Shown piece by piece: positions 38,603 to 48,412 of a stretch of DNA of 64,000 bases. The DNA is taken from NCBI RefSeq assembly GCF_004794465.1, contig NZ_SSDJ01000139.1:1-64000 (forward strand), in the 5' to 3' direction. Every line of letters begins with the position of its first letter. The first letter of the stretch is position 1. Source of the DNA: Microbacterium sp. K24 (lineage in GTDB: Bacteria > Actinomycetota > Actinomycetes > Actinomycetales > Microbacteriaceae). The notes under the pieces are model-generated. The model did no database searches. It was not told the origin of the DNA and was given only the letters and a program-made list of their open reading frames with translations. A program made the translations under genes and the position numbers.

Positions 38603-39358
38603 ATGGCTGATGTGAATCTCGGTCTCTACTTCCTGTCGGAGCTCGTCGGCACAGCGATGCTGATCCTCCTCGGTTGTGGTGTCGTCGCCAACGTCGCACT
38701 CGCGAAGAACAAGGGCTTCGGCGGCGGCTTCCTGATGGTCAACTGGGGATGGGGCCTCGCGGTCTTCGCCGGTGTGCTCGTCTCCGCGTACTCCGGTGCG
38801 ATCCTCAACCCCGCCGTCGGCATCGGCCTCCTGGTCGCCGGCAAGATCTCCTTCGTGATGTTCCTCGTCGCCACCGGCGCGGAACTGCTCGGAGCGATCC
38901 TGGGTGCGATCCTCGTGTGGCTGGCGTACAAGCAGCACTTCGACGAGGAGCCGGAGGCCGCCAACAAGCTCGGCGTCTTCTCGACCGGGCCTGCGATCCG
39001 CTCCTACGGCTGGAACCTCATCACGGAGATCATCGGCACGTTCGTGCTGGTGTTCGTCATCTTCGCGTTCGCCGACTACGGCGACATCGAGGTCGGCACG
39101 CCGGGAGGCCTCGGCCCGCTCACCGCTCTTCCGGTCGCCCTGCTCGTGGTCGCGATCGGTGCCTCGCTCGGTGGACCCACCGGCTACGCGATCAACCCGG
39201 CCCGTGACCTCGGTCCGCGCATCGCCCACGCCATCCTGCCCATCAAGGGCAAGGGCTCCAGCGACTGGTCCTACTCGTGGGTCCCGGTCGTCGGTCCGCT
39301 CATCGGTGGTGTCATCGCCGCCCTCGCCGCACCCGCGCTGCTCGGCCTCGCCGGCTGA
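38603..39358 (+). CDS. glpF: Glycerol uptake facilitator GlpF (aquaporin family)
   Basis: The product has 251 residues with six membrane segments and two half-helices. The two NPA boxes are NPAVG and NPARD; the Asp after the second NPAR is the usual mark of the glycerol-conducting branch. It lets glycerol diffuse in before GlpK traps it. The ATG at 38603 has only a distant AAGG; an out-of-frame ATG 9 nt upstream was discounted. Lies 92 bp after glpD and 46 bp before glpK. Confidence 0.94.
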   Translation: MADVNLGLYFLSELVGTAMLILLGCGVVANVALAKNKGFGGGFLMVNWGWGLAVFAGVLVSAYSGAILNPAVGIGLLVAGKISFVMFLVATGAELLGAILGAILVWLAYKQHFDEEPEAANKLGVFSTGPAIRSYGWNLITEIIGTFVLVFVIFAFADYGDIEVGTPGGLGPLTALPVALLVVAIGASLGGPTGYAINPARDLGPRIAHAILPIKGKGSSDWSYSWVPVVGPLIGGVIAALAAPALLGLAG

Positions 39359-39404
39359 CATCTGACGCAACACGCATCCGCACGCTATTCAAAGGAGAAG
39401 CACA

Positions 39405-40919
39405 GTGGCTGACTACATCATCGCCATCGACCAGGGAACGACCTCGAGCCGTGCCATCATCTTCGACAAGAAGGGGAGCATCATCGAGTCGGGCCAGAAG
39501 GAGCACGAGCAGATCCTCCCGAAGGCCGGCTGGGTGGAGCACGACGCCGCCGAGATCTGGCGCAACGTCCAGGAGGTCATCGGTCTGGCCCTGAGCCGCG
39601 CCGACCTGACCCGGCACGACATCGCGGCGATCGGCATCACGAACCAGCGCGAGACCGCGGTGGTCTGGGACCGGACGACCGGCAAGCCGGTGTACAACGC
39701 GATCGTCTGGCAGGACACCCGCACCCAGGAGATCGTCGACCGCCTCGCGGCCGACGGCGGCGGTGACCGGTTCAAGGACATCGTCGGCCTCCCGCTGGCG
39801 ACGTACTTCTCGGGCACGAAGATCGCCTGGATCCTGGAGAACGTCGAGGGCGCCCGGGAGAAGGCGGAAGCCGGTGACCTGGCATTCGGCACCACCGACA
39901 GCTGGGTCCTGTGGAACCTCACCGGCGGCGTGGACGGCGGCGTGCATGCGACCGACGTCACCAACGCATCGCGCACGATGTTCATGGATCTCGAGACGCT
40001 CGAGTGGCGCGACGACATCCTCGAGGTGTTCGGCGTTCCGCGCTCGATGATGCCGGAGATCCGCTCGTCGTCCGAGGTGTACGGAAATGCGGAGGACTCC
40101 TCGCTGCTGCGTGAGACGCCGATCGCCGGCATCCTCGGCGACCAGCAGGCGGCCACCTTCGGCCAGGCGGCGTTCAACACCGGCGAGAGCAAGAACACCT
40201 ACGGCACGGGCTGCTTCCTGATCTTCAACACGGGCGAGGAGATCGTCCACTCGAAGAACGGACTGCTCACGACCGTCGGCTACAAGCTCGGCGACGGCCC
40301 GACGCACTACGCGCTCGAAGGCTCCATCGCCGTCACCGGATCGCTGATCCAGTGGCTGCGCGACCAGCTCGGCATCATCTCCTCGGCCCCTGAGGTCGAG
40401 AAGCTGGCTGAGCAGGTCGACGACAACGGCGGCGTCTACATCGTGCCGGCGTTCTCCGGGTTGTTCGCTCCATACTGGCGGCCGGATGCGCGCGGTGCGA
40501 TCGTCGGCCTCACCCGCTACGCGAACAAGAACCACATCGCTCGTGCGGCGCTCGAGGCCGTGGCATTCCAGACGCGCGACGTTCTCGACGCCGTGAACGC
40601 GGATGCCGGCGTGGATCTCACGGAGCTCAAGGTCGACGGCGGCATGGTCGCCAACGACGCGCTCATGCAGTTCCAGGCCGATGTGCTCGGCGTTCCGGTG
40701 GTCCGTCCGGTGGTCGCGGAGACGACGGCGCTCGGCGCGGCGTATGCCGCCGGCCTCGCGGTGGGCTTCTGGAACGGTCTCGACGACCTGTCCGCCAACT
40801 GGCAGGAGGACAAGCGCTGGGAGCCCTCCATGGAGGACGCGGAGCGCGACCGCCAGCTGCGACTGTGGCGCAAGGCCGTCACGAAGTCGATGGACTGGGT
40901 CGACGAGGACGTCAAGTAG
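39405..40919 (+). CDS. glpK: Glycerol kinase
   Basis: It phosphorylates glycerol to glycerol-3-phosphate. The product has 504 residues from a GTG start behind AAAGGAG at 7 nt. The FGGY-kinase phosphate motif [10 protein letters not shown] is at 9-18; GITNQRET, the WQDTRT substrate loop and the C-terminal [14 protein letters not shown] and [13 protein letters not shown] motifs are complete. It ends the glpD-glpF-glpK operon and is followed by a terminator. Confidence 0.97.
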   Translation: MADYIIAIDQGTTSSRAIIFDKKGSIIESGQKEHEQILPKAGWVEHDAAEIWRNVQEVIGLALSRADLTRHDIAAIGITNQRETAVVWDRTTGKPVYNAIVWQDTRTQEIVDRLAADGGGDRFKDIVGLPLATYFSGTKIAWILENVEGAREKAEAGDLAFGTTDSWVLWNLTGGVDGGVHATDVTNASRTMFMDLETLEWRDDILEVFGVPRSMMPEIRSSSEVYGNAEDSSLLRETPIAGILGDQQAATFGQAAFNTGESKNTYGTGCFLIFNTGEEIVHSKNGLLTTVGYKLGDGPTHYALEGSIAVTGSLIQWLRDQLGIISSAPEVEKLAEQVDDNGGVYIVPAFSGLFAPYWRPDARGAIVGLTRYANKNHIARAALEAVAFQTRDVLDAVNADAGVDLTELKVDGGMVANDALMQFQADVLGVPVVRPVVAETTALGAAYAAGLAVGFWNGLDDLSANWQEDKRWEPSMEDAERDRQLRLWRKAVTKSMDWVDEDVK

Positions 40920-40935
40920 CCCGACGCGACAGACG

Positions 40936-40969
40936 AAGCGGGCCGGGAGAACTTCTCCGGGCCCGCTTT
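40936..40969 (+). terminator. glpK terminator hairpin
   Basis: GCGGGCCGGGAG pairs with CTCCGGGCCCGC around a short AACTT-type loop, with one mismatch. It is preceded by AA and followed by TTTC on the plus strand. It lies 16 bp after the glpK stop. Confidence 0.82.
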
Positions 40970-41004
40970 CTGGTGTCGGCGCGGGGGTTCAGACGCTGTT
41001 GGGG

Positions 41005-41922
41005 TCAGAAGCTGTTTATGGCCGAGAAGAACGCGCCGGTGCCGTCGACGGTCACCGATCCGCTCGCATCCGTCGACGTGACCCGCTCATACCCTGCACC
41101 GCTCCAGAAGTAGACTTCCGGCGAGATCTCTCCGACGCCCTTCGTGAAGCCCATCTGAGCGAGTTGGGCCATCTCGTTCACGACGGAGAGCGCGCTCGGG
41201 CTCTCCACCGCGTGGAACAGCAGCTGGTGCCTCGAAGGGACGGCGAACAGAACACCGTGAGGCGCTGAAGCGATATCCGCCCGCGCCAGCAGGGCGGGGA
41301 CATCGAGGACGTGACTCGCCGTGAAGAGCGAGTCCGTCATCGCCCCGAGAATCCGCCCCGAACCGGCATCGAGGATCGCGAACTGGTCGAGCGGTTCGGC
41401 CGACACGGCGGCGATCGCCGTCTGCCACAGGGAATCCGCCTCGAACCGGCTGACGATCGCGTCGGGGATCGCGCTGGTGGTCTCCGGGAAGTCGAGCATG
41501 AGGATCGCTTCGAGTCCGTCCGCGATCGTGCGCCGGTAGGTGAACGTCTCGCGGTGGCTCTCCGGAAGGTAGGAGGTCGGGATGAGCCGGGCCTTCACGA
41601 GCGACAGGACCTCGTCGTCGGACAGATCCCCTTCCTGGGGCGCGGAGTCGCGGCTCAGCAGTCCCGAGATGTGCCGCTCGACGACCTCCGGCCAGTTCGG
41701 CCTCGGCTCGAGCTTCACCGCACGCGAGAGGTTGTACAGCCCGAACTGACGTCCGGAAGAACTCTGCGCGTATTCCCCATGCAGCGTGATGGTTCCCTCG
41801 GATGCCGGCCACATCTCGGCGAACAGCCGCCGGAGGAAGTCTGCCTCTTCGACGGTCAGGTCGTCGAGGTCGGGGTCGAACTCCTGCGCCGACTTCTTCT
41901 TTCCGAAATTCAGGAATCCCAC
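41005..41922 (-). CDS. Conserved hypothetical protein
   Basis: I do not recognise this family. The GTG at 41922 is chosen because AAGGAG lies 8 nt upstream; it gives 305 residues beginning GFLNFGKKKSAQEF. The frame stays open upstream but without a ribosome site. It is soluble and acidic, with no signal peptide, membrane segment or metal motif. The middle (about 95-160) is helical and Glu-rich; the C-terminal third is strand-rich with a GYERVTSTDASGS loop. It stands alone between the glpK terminator and the LysR gene. Confidence 0.72.
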   Translation of the reverse strand: MGFLNFGKKKSAQEFDPDLDDLTVEEADFLRRLFAEMWPASEGTITLHGEYAQSSSGRQFGLYNLSRAVKLEPRPNWPEVVERHISGLLSRDSAPQEGDLSDDEVLSLVKARLIPTSYLPESHRETFTYRRTIADGLEAILMLDFPETTSAIPDAIVSRFEADSLWQTAIAAVSAEPLDQFAILDAGSGRILGAMTDSLFTASHVLDVPALLARADIASAPHGVLFAVPSRHQLLFHAVESPSALSVVNEMAQLAQMGFTKGVGEISPEVYFWSGAGYERVTSTDASGSVTVDGTGAFFSAINSF

Positions 41923-42044
41923 TCCGTGCTCTCCTTCAGTGATCACGGGCAGGAGGATCTCTTCTGCCCGACTCGCAGCCGCCCACATTAGTGGAAATCC
42001 CCCCTGAGGGTCCGATGCCCTGTGGAGAACTCTCGGACACTCCG

Positions 42045-42926
42045 TCAGCGAGCTCGATCAGCTGCGAGAACAGCGAGGAATGCCCGGGCGACGCTCCGAG
42101 GCGCGGCGGCATCCCAGGCGACGTATTCGTTGCGGACGGGGCCTCGCCGCACGTCGACCGTGACCACGTCGGCCGACGATCGGGCGACCACCCCGGGTGC
42201 GAGCAGCGTCACGGCGAGCCCGGCCGCGACCAGGCCGAGGATGAGTTCGGCGGAGTCCGCCTCGAAGGCGACGTCGCGCTCCACCTTCGCGGCGGCGAAG
42301 GCACCGTCGCTCTGCGCCCGCCCGGAGGTGCCCGCGGGGAAGTCGGCGAAAGTCATGCCGCCGAGGTCGTGGATCCGGACCGACGCCAGGTCCGCCAGAG
42401 CATGGCCGGAGGGGACGACGGCGACCAGCCTGTCGGAGGCGAGCAGTCGCGAGGCGACGCCTGTCGGCTGCACCTCTTCGCGGAACCCGAGGAGCGCGGC
42501 ATCCAGATCACCCCGGCGGATGGCCGCCATGAGCGCATCACTGTTCCCGACCTGCAGTTCGACCCTCGCAGAAGGATGCGCCGCTCGGAAGGCGACGAGC
42601 AGCCCGGGAACGTCCACCGCGGTGACCGTGGGGATGACGCCGAGTCGCAGAGTGCCGACGACCTCGCCCACCGCCGCCGCCGCATCCTCCCTGGCCTGCT
42701 CGGCCGCCAGCAGTGCGGCGCGCGCCGGCACGACGAACGCCTCCCCCGCCTCGGTCAGGCGAACGCTGCGACTCGAGCGCACGAACAGCCGCTGACCCAG
42801 TTCACGCTCGAGCGCGGCGATCTGGTGACTCAACGCGGACTGGGTGACGAAGCACCGCTCCGCCGCGCGGGTGAAGCTCGAGGTCGCCGCGACTTCCACG
42901 ACATATCGAAGCTGTTGGAGATCCAT
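42045..42926 (-). CDS. LysR-family transcriptional regulator
   Basis: The product has 293 residues from the ATG at 42926; the frame extends 13 codons upstream but family members start MDLQQLRYVVEVA. The helix-turn-helix (about 1-60) has SFTRAAERCFVTQSALSHQIAAL. The effector domain follows from about 90. It is divergent from the EamA transporter gene with a 78-bp gap, the usual arrangement for LysR control of a neighbour. The effector is unknown. Confidence 0.92.
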   Translation of the reverse strand: MDLQQLRYVVEVAATSSFTRAAERCFVTQSALSHQIAALERELGQRLFVRSSRSVRLTEAGEAFVVPARAALLAAEQAREDAAAAVGEVVGTLRLGVIPTVTAVDVPGLLVAFRAAHPSARVELQVGNSDALMAAIRRGDLDAALLGFREEVQPTGVASRLLASDRLVAVVPSGHALADLASVRIHDLGGMTFADFPAGTSGRAQSDGAFAAAKVERDVAFEADSAELILGLVAAGLAVTLLAPGVVARSSADVVTVDVRRGPVRNEYVAWDAAAPRSVARAFLAVLAADRAR

Positions 42927-43004
42927 GCATCCATGATCTCCGCTCATCCTCAACGTGACAAGCATGCGTTGGACTCATGAAAGGGCTGCGAGGAGCCTGG
43001 AGAC

Positions 43005-43919
43005 ATGAACCGACTGACAGTCCTCCTCCTCACAGCACTCGCGCCGATCGCGTGGGGCACGACATACCTCATCACCACCGAGCTCCTCCCGGCCGGCCAT
43101 CCGCTGTTCGCAGGACTGCTGCGCTCCCTTCCCGCCGGGCTCCTCGCGGTGGCGATCAGCCGCAGACTCCCCCGCGGCGCGTGGTGGTGGAAGGGTCTCG
43201 CGCTGGGAGCGCTCAACATCGGCGCGTTCTTCCCACTGCTGTTCCTCGCGGCGGAACGTCTCCCTGGAGGCGTGGCCGCTGCCGTGGCCGGCGCGCAGCC
43301 GCTGATCGTTCTCGCGCTCGGCGCCCTCGTGCTGCACGAGCGCATCAGGCCGCTCACCGCCGCGGCTGCGGTGGCCGGCGCCGGTGGCGTGGCACTGGTC
43401 GTGCTCGGCCCTGCTGCCGACCTCGACTTCTGGGGCATCCTGGCAGCACTCGGCGGAGTCTCCGCCACCGGCGTCGGCATGATCCTCACCAAGCGCTGGG
43501 GTCGGCCGAGCGGAGTCGGGCCTGTGGCATACGCGGGCTGGCAGCTCACGGCCGGCGGGCTCCTGCTGCTGCCGGTGACGCTCCTCGTCGAGGGTGTGCC
43601 CGCGTCCGTCGATGGAGAGGCCGTCCTCGGCTACCTGTGGCTGGGCACCGCCGGGGGGATCATCGCGTACACGCTCTGGTTCCGCGGCATCCAGCAGCTG
43701 CCGGTGATCGCCCCGGGACTCCTTGCGCTGCTCTCCCCCGTTGTCGCGACCGCCCTCGGCACCCTCGTCGCCGGCGAGGCCTTCACACCGGTCCAGGCGA
43801 TCGGATTCGTCATCACCCTCGCAGCGCTCGTCTCCGGGCAGATCTTCGCGCGCCGAGGACGCACGACGGCACCCACCGTGGAACCTTCGACAGCGCCGAC
43901 CCTGGTCGCCCGGCGCTGA
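43005..43919 (+). CDS. EamA/DMT family transporter
   Basis: The product has 304 residues with ten predicted membrane segments in two EamA repeats (about 5-130 and 140-285). TTYLITTELLPAGHPLFAG in the first repeat matches amino-acid or metabolite exporters of the RhtA/YdcZ type. GGAG lies 8 nt before the ATG. Controlled probably by the divergent LysR protein. Substrate unknown. Ends 5 bp from ffh. Confidence 0.9.
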   Translation: MNRLTVLLLTALAPIAWGTTYLITTELLPAGHPLFAGLLRSLPAGLLAVAISRRLPRGAWWWKGLALGALNIGAFFPLLFLAAERLPGGVAAAVAGAQPLIVLALGALVLHERIRPLTAAAAVAGAGGVALVVLGPAADLDFWGILAALGGVSATGVGMILTKRWGRPSGVGPVAYAGWQLTAGGLLLLPVTLLVEGVPASVDGEAVLGYLWLGTAGGIIAYTLWFRGIQQLPVIAPGLLALLSPVVATALGTLVAGEAFTPVQAIGFVITLAALVSGQIFARRGRTTAPTVEPSTAPTLVARR

Positions 43920-43924
43920 ACGGA

Positions 43925-45487
43925 TCAGCCCTTGCCGAAGAGCTTCTGGATCTCGGCGAGGTCCGCCTCGCTGGGAGCCTGAGCCGCGCCACCTCCACCG
44001 AGGCCGAAACCGGAGCCCGTGGGCGTCGCCGTCGTTGCGAGACCGGCGTTCTCAGCCGCCCGCTTGGCCGGGTTCCCCGACCGCGAGCCGCCCGAGGACT
44101 TGCCCTTCTTGCCGCGCTTCGACGAGGCGCCAGGACGGCCCATGCCGGGCACCGGCCCCATGCCGGGGATGTTCGGGGTGCCGCCGCGCGCGACCGTCTT
44201 CATCATCTTCGCTGCCTGCTCGAAGCGCTGAACGAGCTGATTGACATCGGTCACGGTCATGCCGGAGCCTCGCGCGATGCGCAGGCGACGGGAGCCGTTG
44301 AGCACCTTCGGATTGCGTCGCTCTCCGGGCGTCATCGAACGGATGATGGCCTCGGTGCGGTCGATCTCGCGCTCGTCGAAGTCGTCGAGCTGCTGCTTCA
44401 TCTGCCCCATGCCCGGGAGCATCCCGAGCATCTTCTTCATCGAGCCCATCTTCTTCATCTGCTGAAGCTGGTCGAGGAAGTCCTCGAGAGTGAAGGCTTC
44501 GTTGGCGAGCTTCTCGGCCATCTTGGTGGCCTCTTCCTCATCGAAGGCCTGCTGGGCCTGTTCGATGAGGGTGAGGATGTCACCGAGGTCGAGGATGCGG
44601 CTCGCCATGCGGTCGGGGTGGAAGGGCTCGAGGTCCTCGAGACGCTCGCCGGTCGACGCGAAGATGATCGGACGGCCCGTGATCGACGCCACGGACAGTG
44701 CTGCTCCACCCCGCGCGTCTCCGTCGAGCTTCGACAGCACGACACCCGTGAAGTCGACGCCCTCCTGGAACGCCTTCGCCGTGTTGACCGCGTCCTGACC
44801 GATCATCGCGTCGATGACGAAGAGGACCTCGTCGGGGTTCACGGCCTTGCGGATGTCGGCGGCCTGCTTCATGAGCTCGGCGTCTACACCGAGGCGACCC
44901 GCGGTGTCGATGATGACGACGTCATGCTGCTGACGACGCGCGTACTCGACGCCGTCGCGCGACACCTTGACGGGGTCCCCGACCCCGTTGCCCGGCTCGG
45001 GCGCGTAGACAGCGGCACCCGCCTGCTGCGCGACGACCTGGAGCTGGTTGACGGCGTTCGGACGCTGCAGGTCGGCGGCGACGAGGATCGGCGTGTGCCC
45101 TTCGCCCTCGAGCTGCTTGGCGAGCTTGCCGGCGAAGGTCGTCTTTCCGGATCCCTGGAGGCCGGCGAGCATGATCACGGTCGGCGCGGTCTTCGCGAAC
45201 TGCAGGCGACGCTGCTCGCCGCCGAGGATCTGGACCAGCTCCTCATTGACGATCTGCACGACCTGCTGAGCAGGGTTGAGCGCCTTGTTCACCTCATCGC
45301 CGAGCGCGCGTTCGCGCACCTTGGCGGTGAAGTCCTTCACCACGACGAGCGCGACGTCGGCGTCGAGCAGGGCGCGACGGATCTCGCGCACAGTGCCGTC
45401 GACGTCGGCCGCGGTGAGCTTCCCCTTCGTGCGCAGGTTGCGGAAGGTCTCGGTGAGCCGATCGGAGAGCGTGCCAAAGGTAGCCAT
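43925..45487 (-). CDS. ffh: Signal recognition particle protein Ffh
   Basis: It binds signal sequences of nascent membrane proteins and, with 4.5S RNA, delivers ribosomes to FtsY. The product has 520 residues. N and G domains (about 1-300) have Walker A GLQGSGKTT, the VAADLQRPNAVNQL and DTAGRLGVDAELM motifs. The methionine-rich M domain (about 325-440) binds RNA and signal peptides. The last 80 residues are a Gly/Ser/Lys-rich tail. Its receptor gene ftsY is 3 kb away in the same window; the 4.5S RNA gene was not found here. Confidence 0.97.
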   Translation of the reverse strand: MATFGTLSDRLTETFRNLRTKGKLTAADVDGTVREIRRALLDADVALVVVKDFTAKVRERALGDEVNKALNPAQQVVQIVNEELVQILGGEQRRLQFAKTAPTVIMLAGLQGSGKTTFAGKLAKQLEGEGHTPILVAADLQRPNAVNQLQVVAQQAGAAVYAPEPGNGVGDPVKVSRDGVEYARRQQHDVVIIDTAGRLGVDAELMKQAADIRKAVNPDEVLFVIDAMIGQDAVNTAKAFQEGVDFTGVVLSKLDGDARGGAALSVASITGRPIIFASTGERLEDLEPFHPDRMASRILDLGDILTLIEQAQQAFDEEEATKMAEKLANEAFTLEDFLDQLQQMKKMGSMKKMLGMLPGMGQMKQQLDDFDEREIDRTEAIIRSMTPGERRNPKVLNGSRRLRIARGSGMTVTDVNQLVQRFEQAAKMMKTVARGGTPNIPGMGPVPGMGRPGASSKRGKKGKSSGGSRSGNPAKRAAENAGLATTATPTGSGFGLGGGGAAQAPSEADLAEIQKLFGKG

Positions 45488-45541
45488 GGTGCTGTCGATT
45501 CTACGCGAGCGGAGGCGCGTGCCGATCCGGGCCTGTGCCGG

Positions 45542-46129
45542 TCAATCCGCCCACGGGAGATCGTGGATGGTGCCGAGCGCCTGCAGCAGAACGGCCTCCG
45601 GCGTGCCCTGACCGGCGCCGTGCTCCGCCCAGACGCGCAGCGATGAGAGCACGGCGGCCGCGTGGGCCGCTCCCAGAATGTCGGCGCGGACGATGTCGAC
45701 GCCCGACGCGTTGGCGGCTCGGGCGATCGCTGTCGAGAGCCGGGCGAGGCGCAGGCCCGTGTCACGCACGAGTTCTTCCTGGAGGCCCATCGCCGCCGCG
45801 TTGCGGAGGGCGAGGGCGAGCGGGTCCGGTTCGAAGTCCCGGACGACCACCAGCAGGATGCCGCGCACGGCGTCTCCCGTCGCCTCTCTGCCGAGGGTCT
45901 CGAGCGACGAGATCGCCTCCCGGATGCGTTCGTCCACGCCCGACCACAGCACGTCGCTCTTCGACGTGAAGTAGTTGAAGAAACTCGATCGGCTCACGCC
46001 GGCGCGCTGGGTGATGTCGGCCACCGAAGTCGCGTCATATCCGCGCTCGAGAAAGAGCTCGCAGGCGGCCTCGGCGAGCGTCTCCCGCGACGACGCCTTG
46101 GGGCGACCAGCGCGACCGGTGGAGTTCAT
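45542..46129 (-). CDS. TetR-family transcriptional regulator
   Basis: The product has 195 residues. The helix-turn-helix (about 12-58) contains [23 protein letters not shown]. The ligand domain is all-helical and Ala/Leu-rich. GAGGGC precedes the ATG. Divergent from lipB-lipA with a 94-bp gap that holds an imperfect palindrome. Whether it controls lipoate genes or only itself cannot be seen from sequence. Confidence 0.9.
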   Translation of the reverse strand: MNSTGRAGRPKASSRETLAEAACELFLERGYDATSVADITQRAGVSRSSFFNYFTSKSDVLWSGVDERIREAISSLETLGREATGDAVRGILLVVVRDFEPDPLALALRNAAAMGLQEELVRDTGLRLARLSTAIARAANASGVDIVRADILGAAHAAAVLSSLRVWAEHGAGQGTPEAVLLQALGTIHDLPWAD

Positions 46130-46189
46130 GCCCTCACGCTACCGCCCGGCGCGGCGCGGCGAGATCCGGATCGACGATCAGGAGTATTG

Positions 46190-46204
46190 TTAGACGCAAT
46201 CCAA
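46190..46204. promoter_or_regulatory. Imperfect palindrome, candidate TetR operator
   Basis: TTAGACGCAATCCAA is symmetric except for two transitions (TTRGAY-GCA-RTCYAA). It is in the gap between the TetR gene and lipB, 20 bp before lipB, where it would overlap lipB's promoter (possible -10 TACTCT at 46206-46211). Confidence 0.45.
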
Positions 46205-46223
46205 CTACTCTGTGAAGGCGGAC

Positions 46224-46886
46224 ATGATGCTCGATATCCTGACTCCCGGATTCACGCCGAACCCTGTCCCGTACACCGAGGGCTGGGAGCTGCAGCGACG
46301 CGTCCATGCCGACGTCGTCGAAGGCACCCGCCCGAACACGCTCATCCTGCTCGAGCACGAGGCCGTGTACACGGCCGGAAAGCGCACCGAGCCCCAGGAA
46401 CGCCCGCAGGACGGGACACCCGTGGTCGACGTCGACCGCGGTGGCAAGATCACCTGGCACGGCCCCGGCCAACTCGTCGGCTATCCGATCGTCCGGCTCC
46501 CCGAGCCGATGGATGTCGTCGCCCACGTGCGTCGCCTGGAGCGGCTCCTGATCGACGTGCTGCGTCCGTTCGGCGTCGACGGCTATCAGGTGGAAGGGCG
46601 CAGCGGCGTCTGGGTGCGTCGCCCCCTCTCCGAGGACAAGGTCGCGGCCATCGGCGTGCGCGTGCAGCAGGGCGTGACGATGCACGGCTTCGCGATCAAC
46701 TGCGACAATTCGCTCGCCGGCTTCCGGGGCATCATCCCCTGCGGGATCACCGACGCCGGAGTCACCACGGTGAGCGAAGCCGTGGGGACGACGGTCACTC
46801 CCGCCGACCTCGTCGACGCCGTGATCACAGCCTTCACCACCGACTACGCCGACGCCGGCGCCGACCTCGCAGGAGCATCCGCATGA
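46224..46886 (+). CDS. lipB: Lipoyl(octanoyl) transferase LipB
   Basis: It moves octanoate from acyl carrier protein to the lipoyl domains of 2-oxoacid dehydrogenases and GcvH. The product has 220 residues from ATG at 46224 with GAAGG 5 nt upstream; the next codon is also ATG. The family motif [18 protein letters not shown] is clear; the catalytic Lys is in DKVAAIGVR and Cys in IIPCGI. It overlaps lipA by 4 bases (ATGA), so the two lipoate steps are co-translated. Confidence 0.96.
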   Translation: MMLDILTPGFTPNPVPYTEGWELQRRVHADVVEGTRPNTLILLEHEAVYTAGKRTEPQERPQDGTPVVDVDRGGKITWHGPGQLVGYPIVRLPEPMDVVAHVRRLERLLIDVLRPFGVDGYQVEGRSGVWVRRPLSEDKVAAIGVRVQQGVTMHGFAINCDNSLAGFRGIIPCGITDAGVTTVSEAVGTTVTPADLVDAVITAFTTDYADAGADLAGASA

Positions 46887-47872
46887 CCGCCGCACCCGAG
46901 GGCCGCAAGCTCCTCCGTCTCGAGATCCGCAACGCCGAGACCCCCATCGAGCGCAAGCCCGAGTGGATCAAGACCAAGGCGAAGATGGGTCCCGAGTACA
47001 CGGCGCTGCACTCCCTCGTCAAGAGCGAGGACCTGCACACGGTCTGCCAGGAGGCCGGCTGCCCGAACATCTTCGAGTGTTGGGAAGACCGGGAGGCGAC
47101 CTTCCTCATCGGCGGCTCGCAGTGCACGAGGCGGTGCGACTTCTGCCAGATCGACACCGGCAAGCCCGAGGCCTACGACACCGACGAACCCCGGCGCGTC
47201 GCGGAGAGCGTCCAGAAGATGGGGCTCCGCTACGCCACGGTCACCAGCGTCGCGCGCGACGATCTCCCCGACACGGGAGCCTGGCTCAACGCCGAGACGG
47301 TGCGCAAGATCCACGAACTCAACCCGAACACGGGTGTCGAGCTCCTCGCGAACGAGCACAATGCCGATCCGGCGTTCCTCGGCCAGATCTTCGACGCGCG
47401 CCCCGAGGTCTTCGCGCACAACGTCGAGACGGTCCCGCGCATCTTCAAGCGGATCCGTCCGGCGTTCCGCTACGAGCGGTCGCTGGACGTGCTCACGCAG
47501 GGACGGAATGCAGGACTGATCACCAAGTCCAACCTCATCCTCGGAATGGGCGAGGAACCGGAAGAGGTCGTGCAGGCGCTGCACGATCTGCACGATGCCG
47601 GCTGCGACATCATCACCATCACGCAGTATCTGCGGCCCACGCCGCGTCACCTCCCGGTGTCGCGCTGGGTCAAGCCGTCCGAGTTCGTCGAGTTCAAGGA
47701 GGAGGCGGAGCGCATCGGCTTCCTCGGAGTTCTCGCCGGCCCCCTCGTCCGCTCGTCGTACCGGGCCGGACGCCTGTGGGCGCAGTCGATGGCGTCGAAG
47801 GGACGCGAGATCCCCGCCCACCTCGCTCACATCGCCGAGAGCGCCGATCTCGGGTTCGCGCAGGCCGTCTAG
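46883..47872 (+). CDS. lipA: Lipoyl synthase LipA (radical SAM)
   Basis: It inserts two sulfur atoms into protein-bound octanoyl groups. The product has 329 residues. The auxiliary 4Fe-4S cluster cysteines are C55, C60 and C66 ([12 protein letters not shown]); the radical SAM cluster cysteines are C81, C85 and C88 (CTRRCDFC). The conserved C-terminal RSSYRAG motif supplies the serine ligand. Its stop shares CTAG with the stop of the convergent DUF2004-like gene. Confidence 0.97.
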   Translation: MTAAPEGRKLLRLEIRNAETPIERKPEWIKTKAKMGPEYTALHSLVKSEDLHTVCQEAGCPNIFECWEDREATFLIGGSQCTRRCDFCQIDTGKPEAYDTDEPRRVAESVQKMGLRYATVTSVARDDLPDTGAWLNAETVRKIHELNPNTGVELLANEHNADPAFLGQIFDARPEVFAHNVETVPRIFKRIRPAFRYERSLDVLTQGRNAGLITKSNLILGMGEEPEEVVQALHDLHDAGCDIITITQYLRPTPRHLPVSRWVKPSEFVEFKEEAERIGFLGVLAGPLVRSSYRAGRLWAQSMASKGREIPAHLAHIAESADLGFAQAV

Positions 47873-48369
47873 TCGGCGCTCATCACCGACTGCACGCTGC
47901 CGTCGGAGCCGAGGTTCACGAGCAGGACGTCGTCGGTCGAGCTGTCGTCGAGCGCGTACTCGAGCACGGCGAACGGCTCCGAGCCTCCGTGCTCGTCGGC
48001 CAGGATCGTCATGCTCATCAGGCGGAGGGAACGGATGATGTCGACCGCCGCATCGCCCGAGACGTCCACGAGGACATCGGGGAGATCCTCTCCGTAGGTC
48101 TCCTGCTGCTGCAGGATGTACTCCGTCACCTCGCTGGTGCGATCATCCACCTCGGAGAGCATTCCCCTCCGGGCGGTGTCGTCGACGCTCTCCAGGCCCG
48201 CGATGAGGCTCGCGGCGATGTCGAGCGCGTCAGCGGACACGTCGTCCTGGTCCGGAGCCGTCAGATCCACGGTGACGCTCTGGTCGCCGAGCTCCACGGT
48301 CTCCGACCAGAAGATCGAGCCGTCGGGTCCTGACGAGAGGAGTCCGAAGTAGTCGTGTTCGATCGCCAT
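47869..48369 (-). CDS. DUF2004-like protein
   Basis: The product has 166 residues, acidic, soluble and without signal peptide or cysteine. It begins [20 protein letters not shown], and the middle is helical with [15 protein letters not shown]. This resembles the DUF2004 family, whose function is unknown. It lies 43 bp downstream of ftsY and may be its last co-transcribed gene. It overlaps the lipA end by 4 bases, tail to tail. Confidence 0.75.
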   Translation of the reverse strand: MAIEHDYFGLLSSGPDGSIFWSETVELGDQSVTVDLTAPDQDDVSADALDIAASLIAGLESVDDTARRGMLSEVDDRTSEVTEYILQQQETYGEDLPDVLVDVSGDAAVDIIRSLRLMSMTILADEHGGSEPFAVLEYALDDSSTDDVLLVNLGSDGSVQSVMSAD

Positions 48370-48412
48370 AACGCTATGAAACCAGCCTCGTGCTCACGGC
48401 GGTAGTCCCGTC

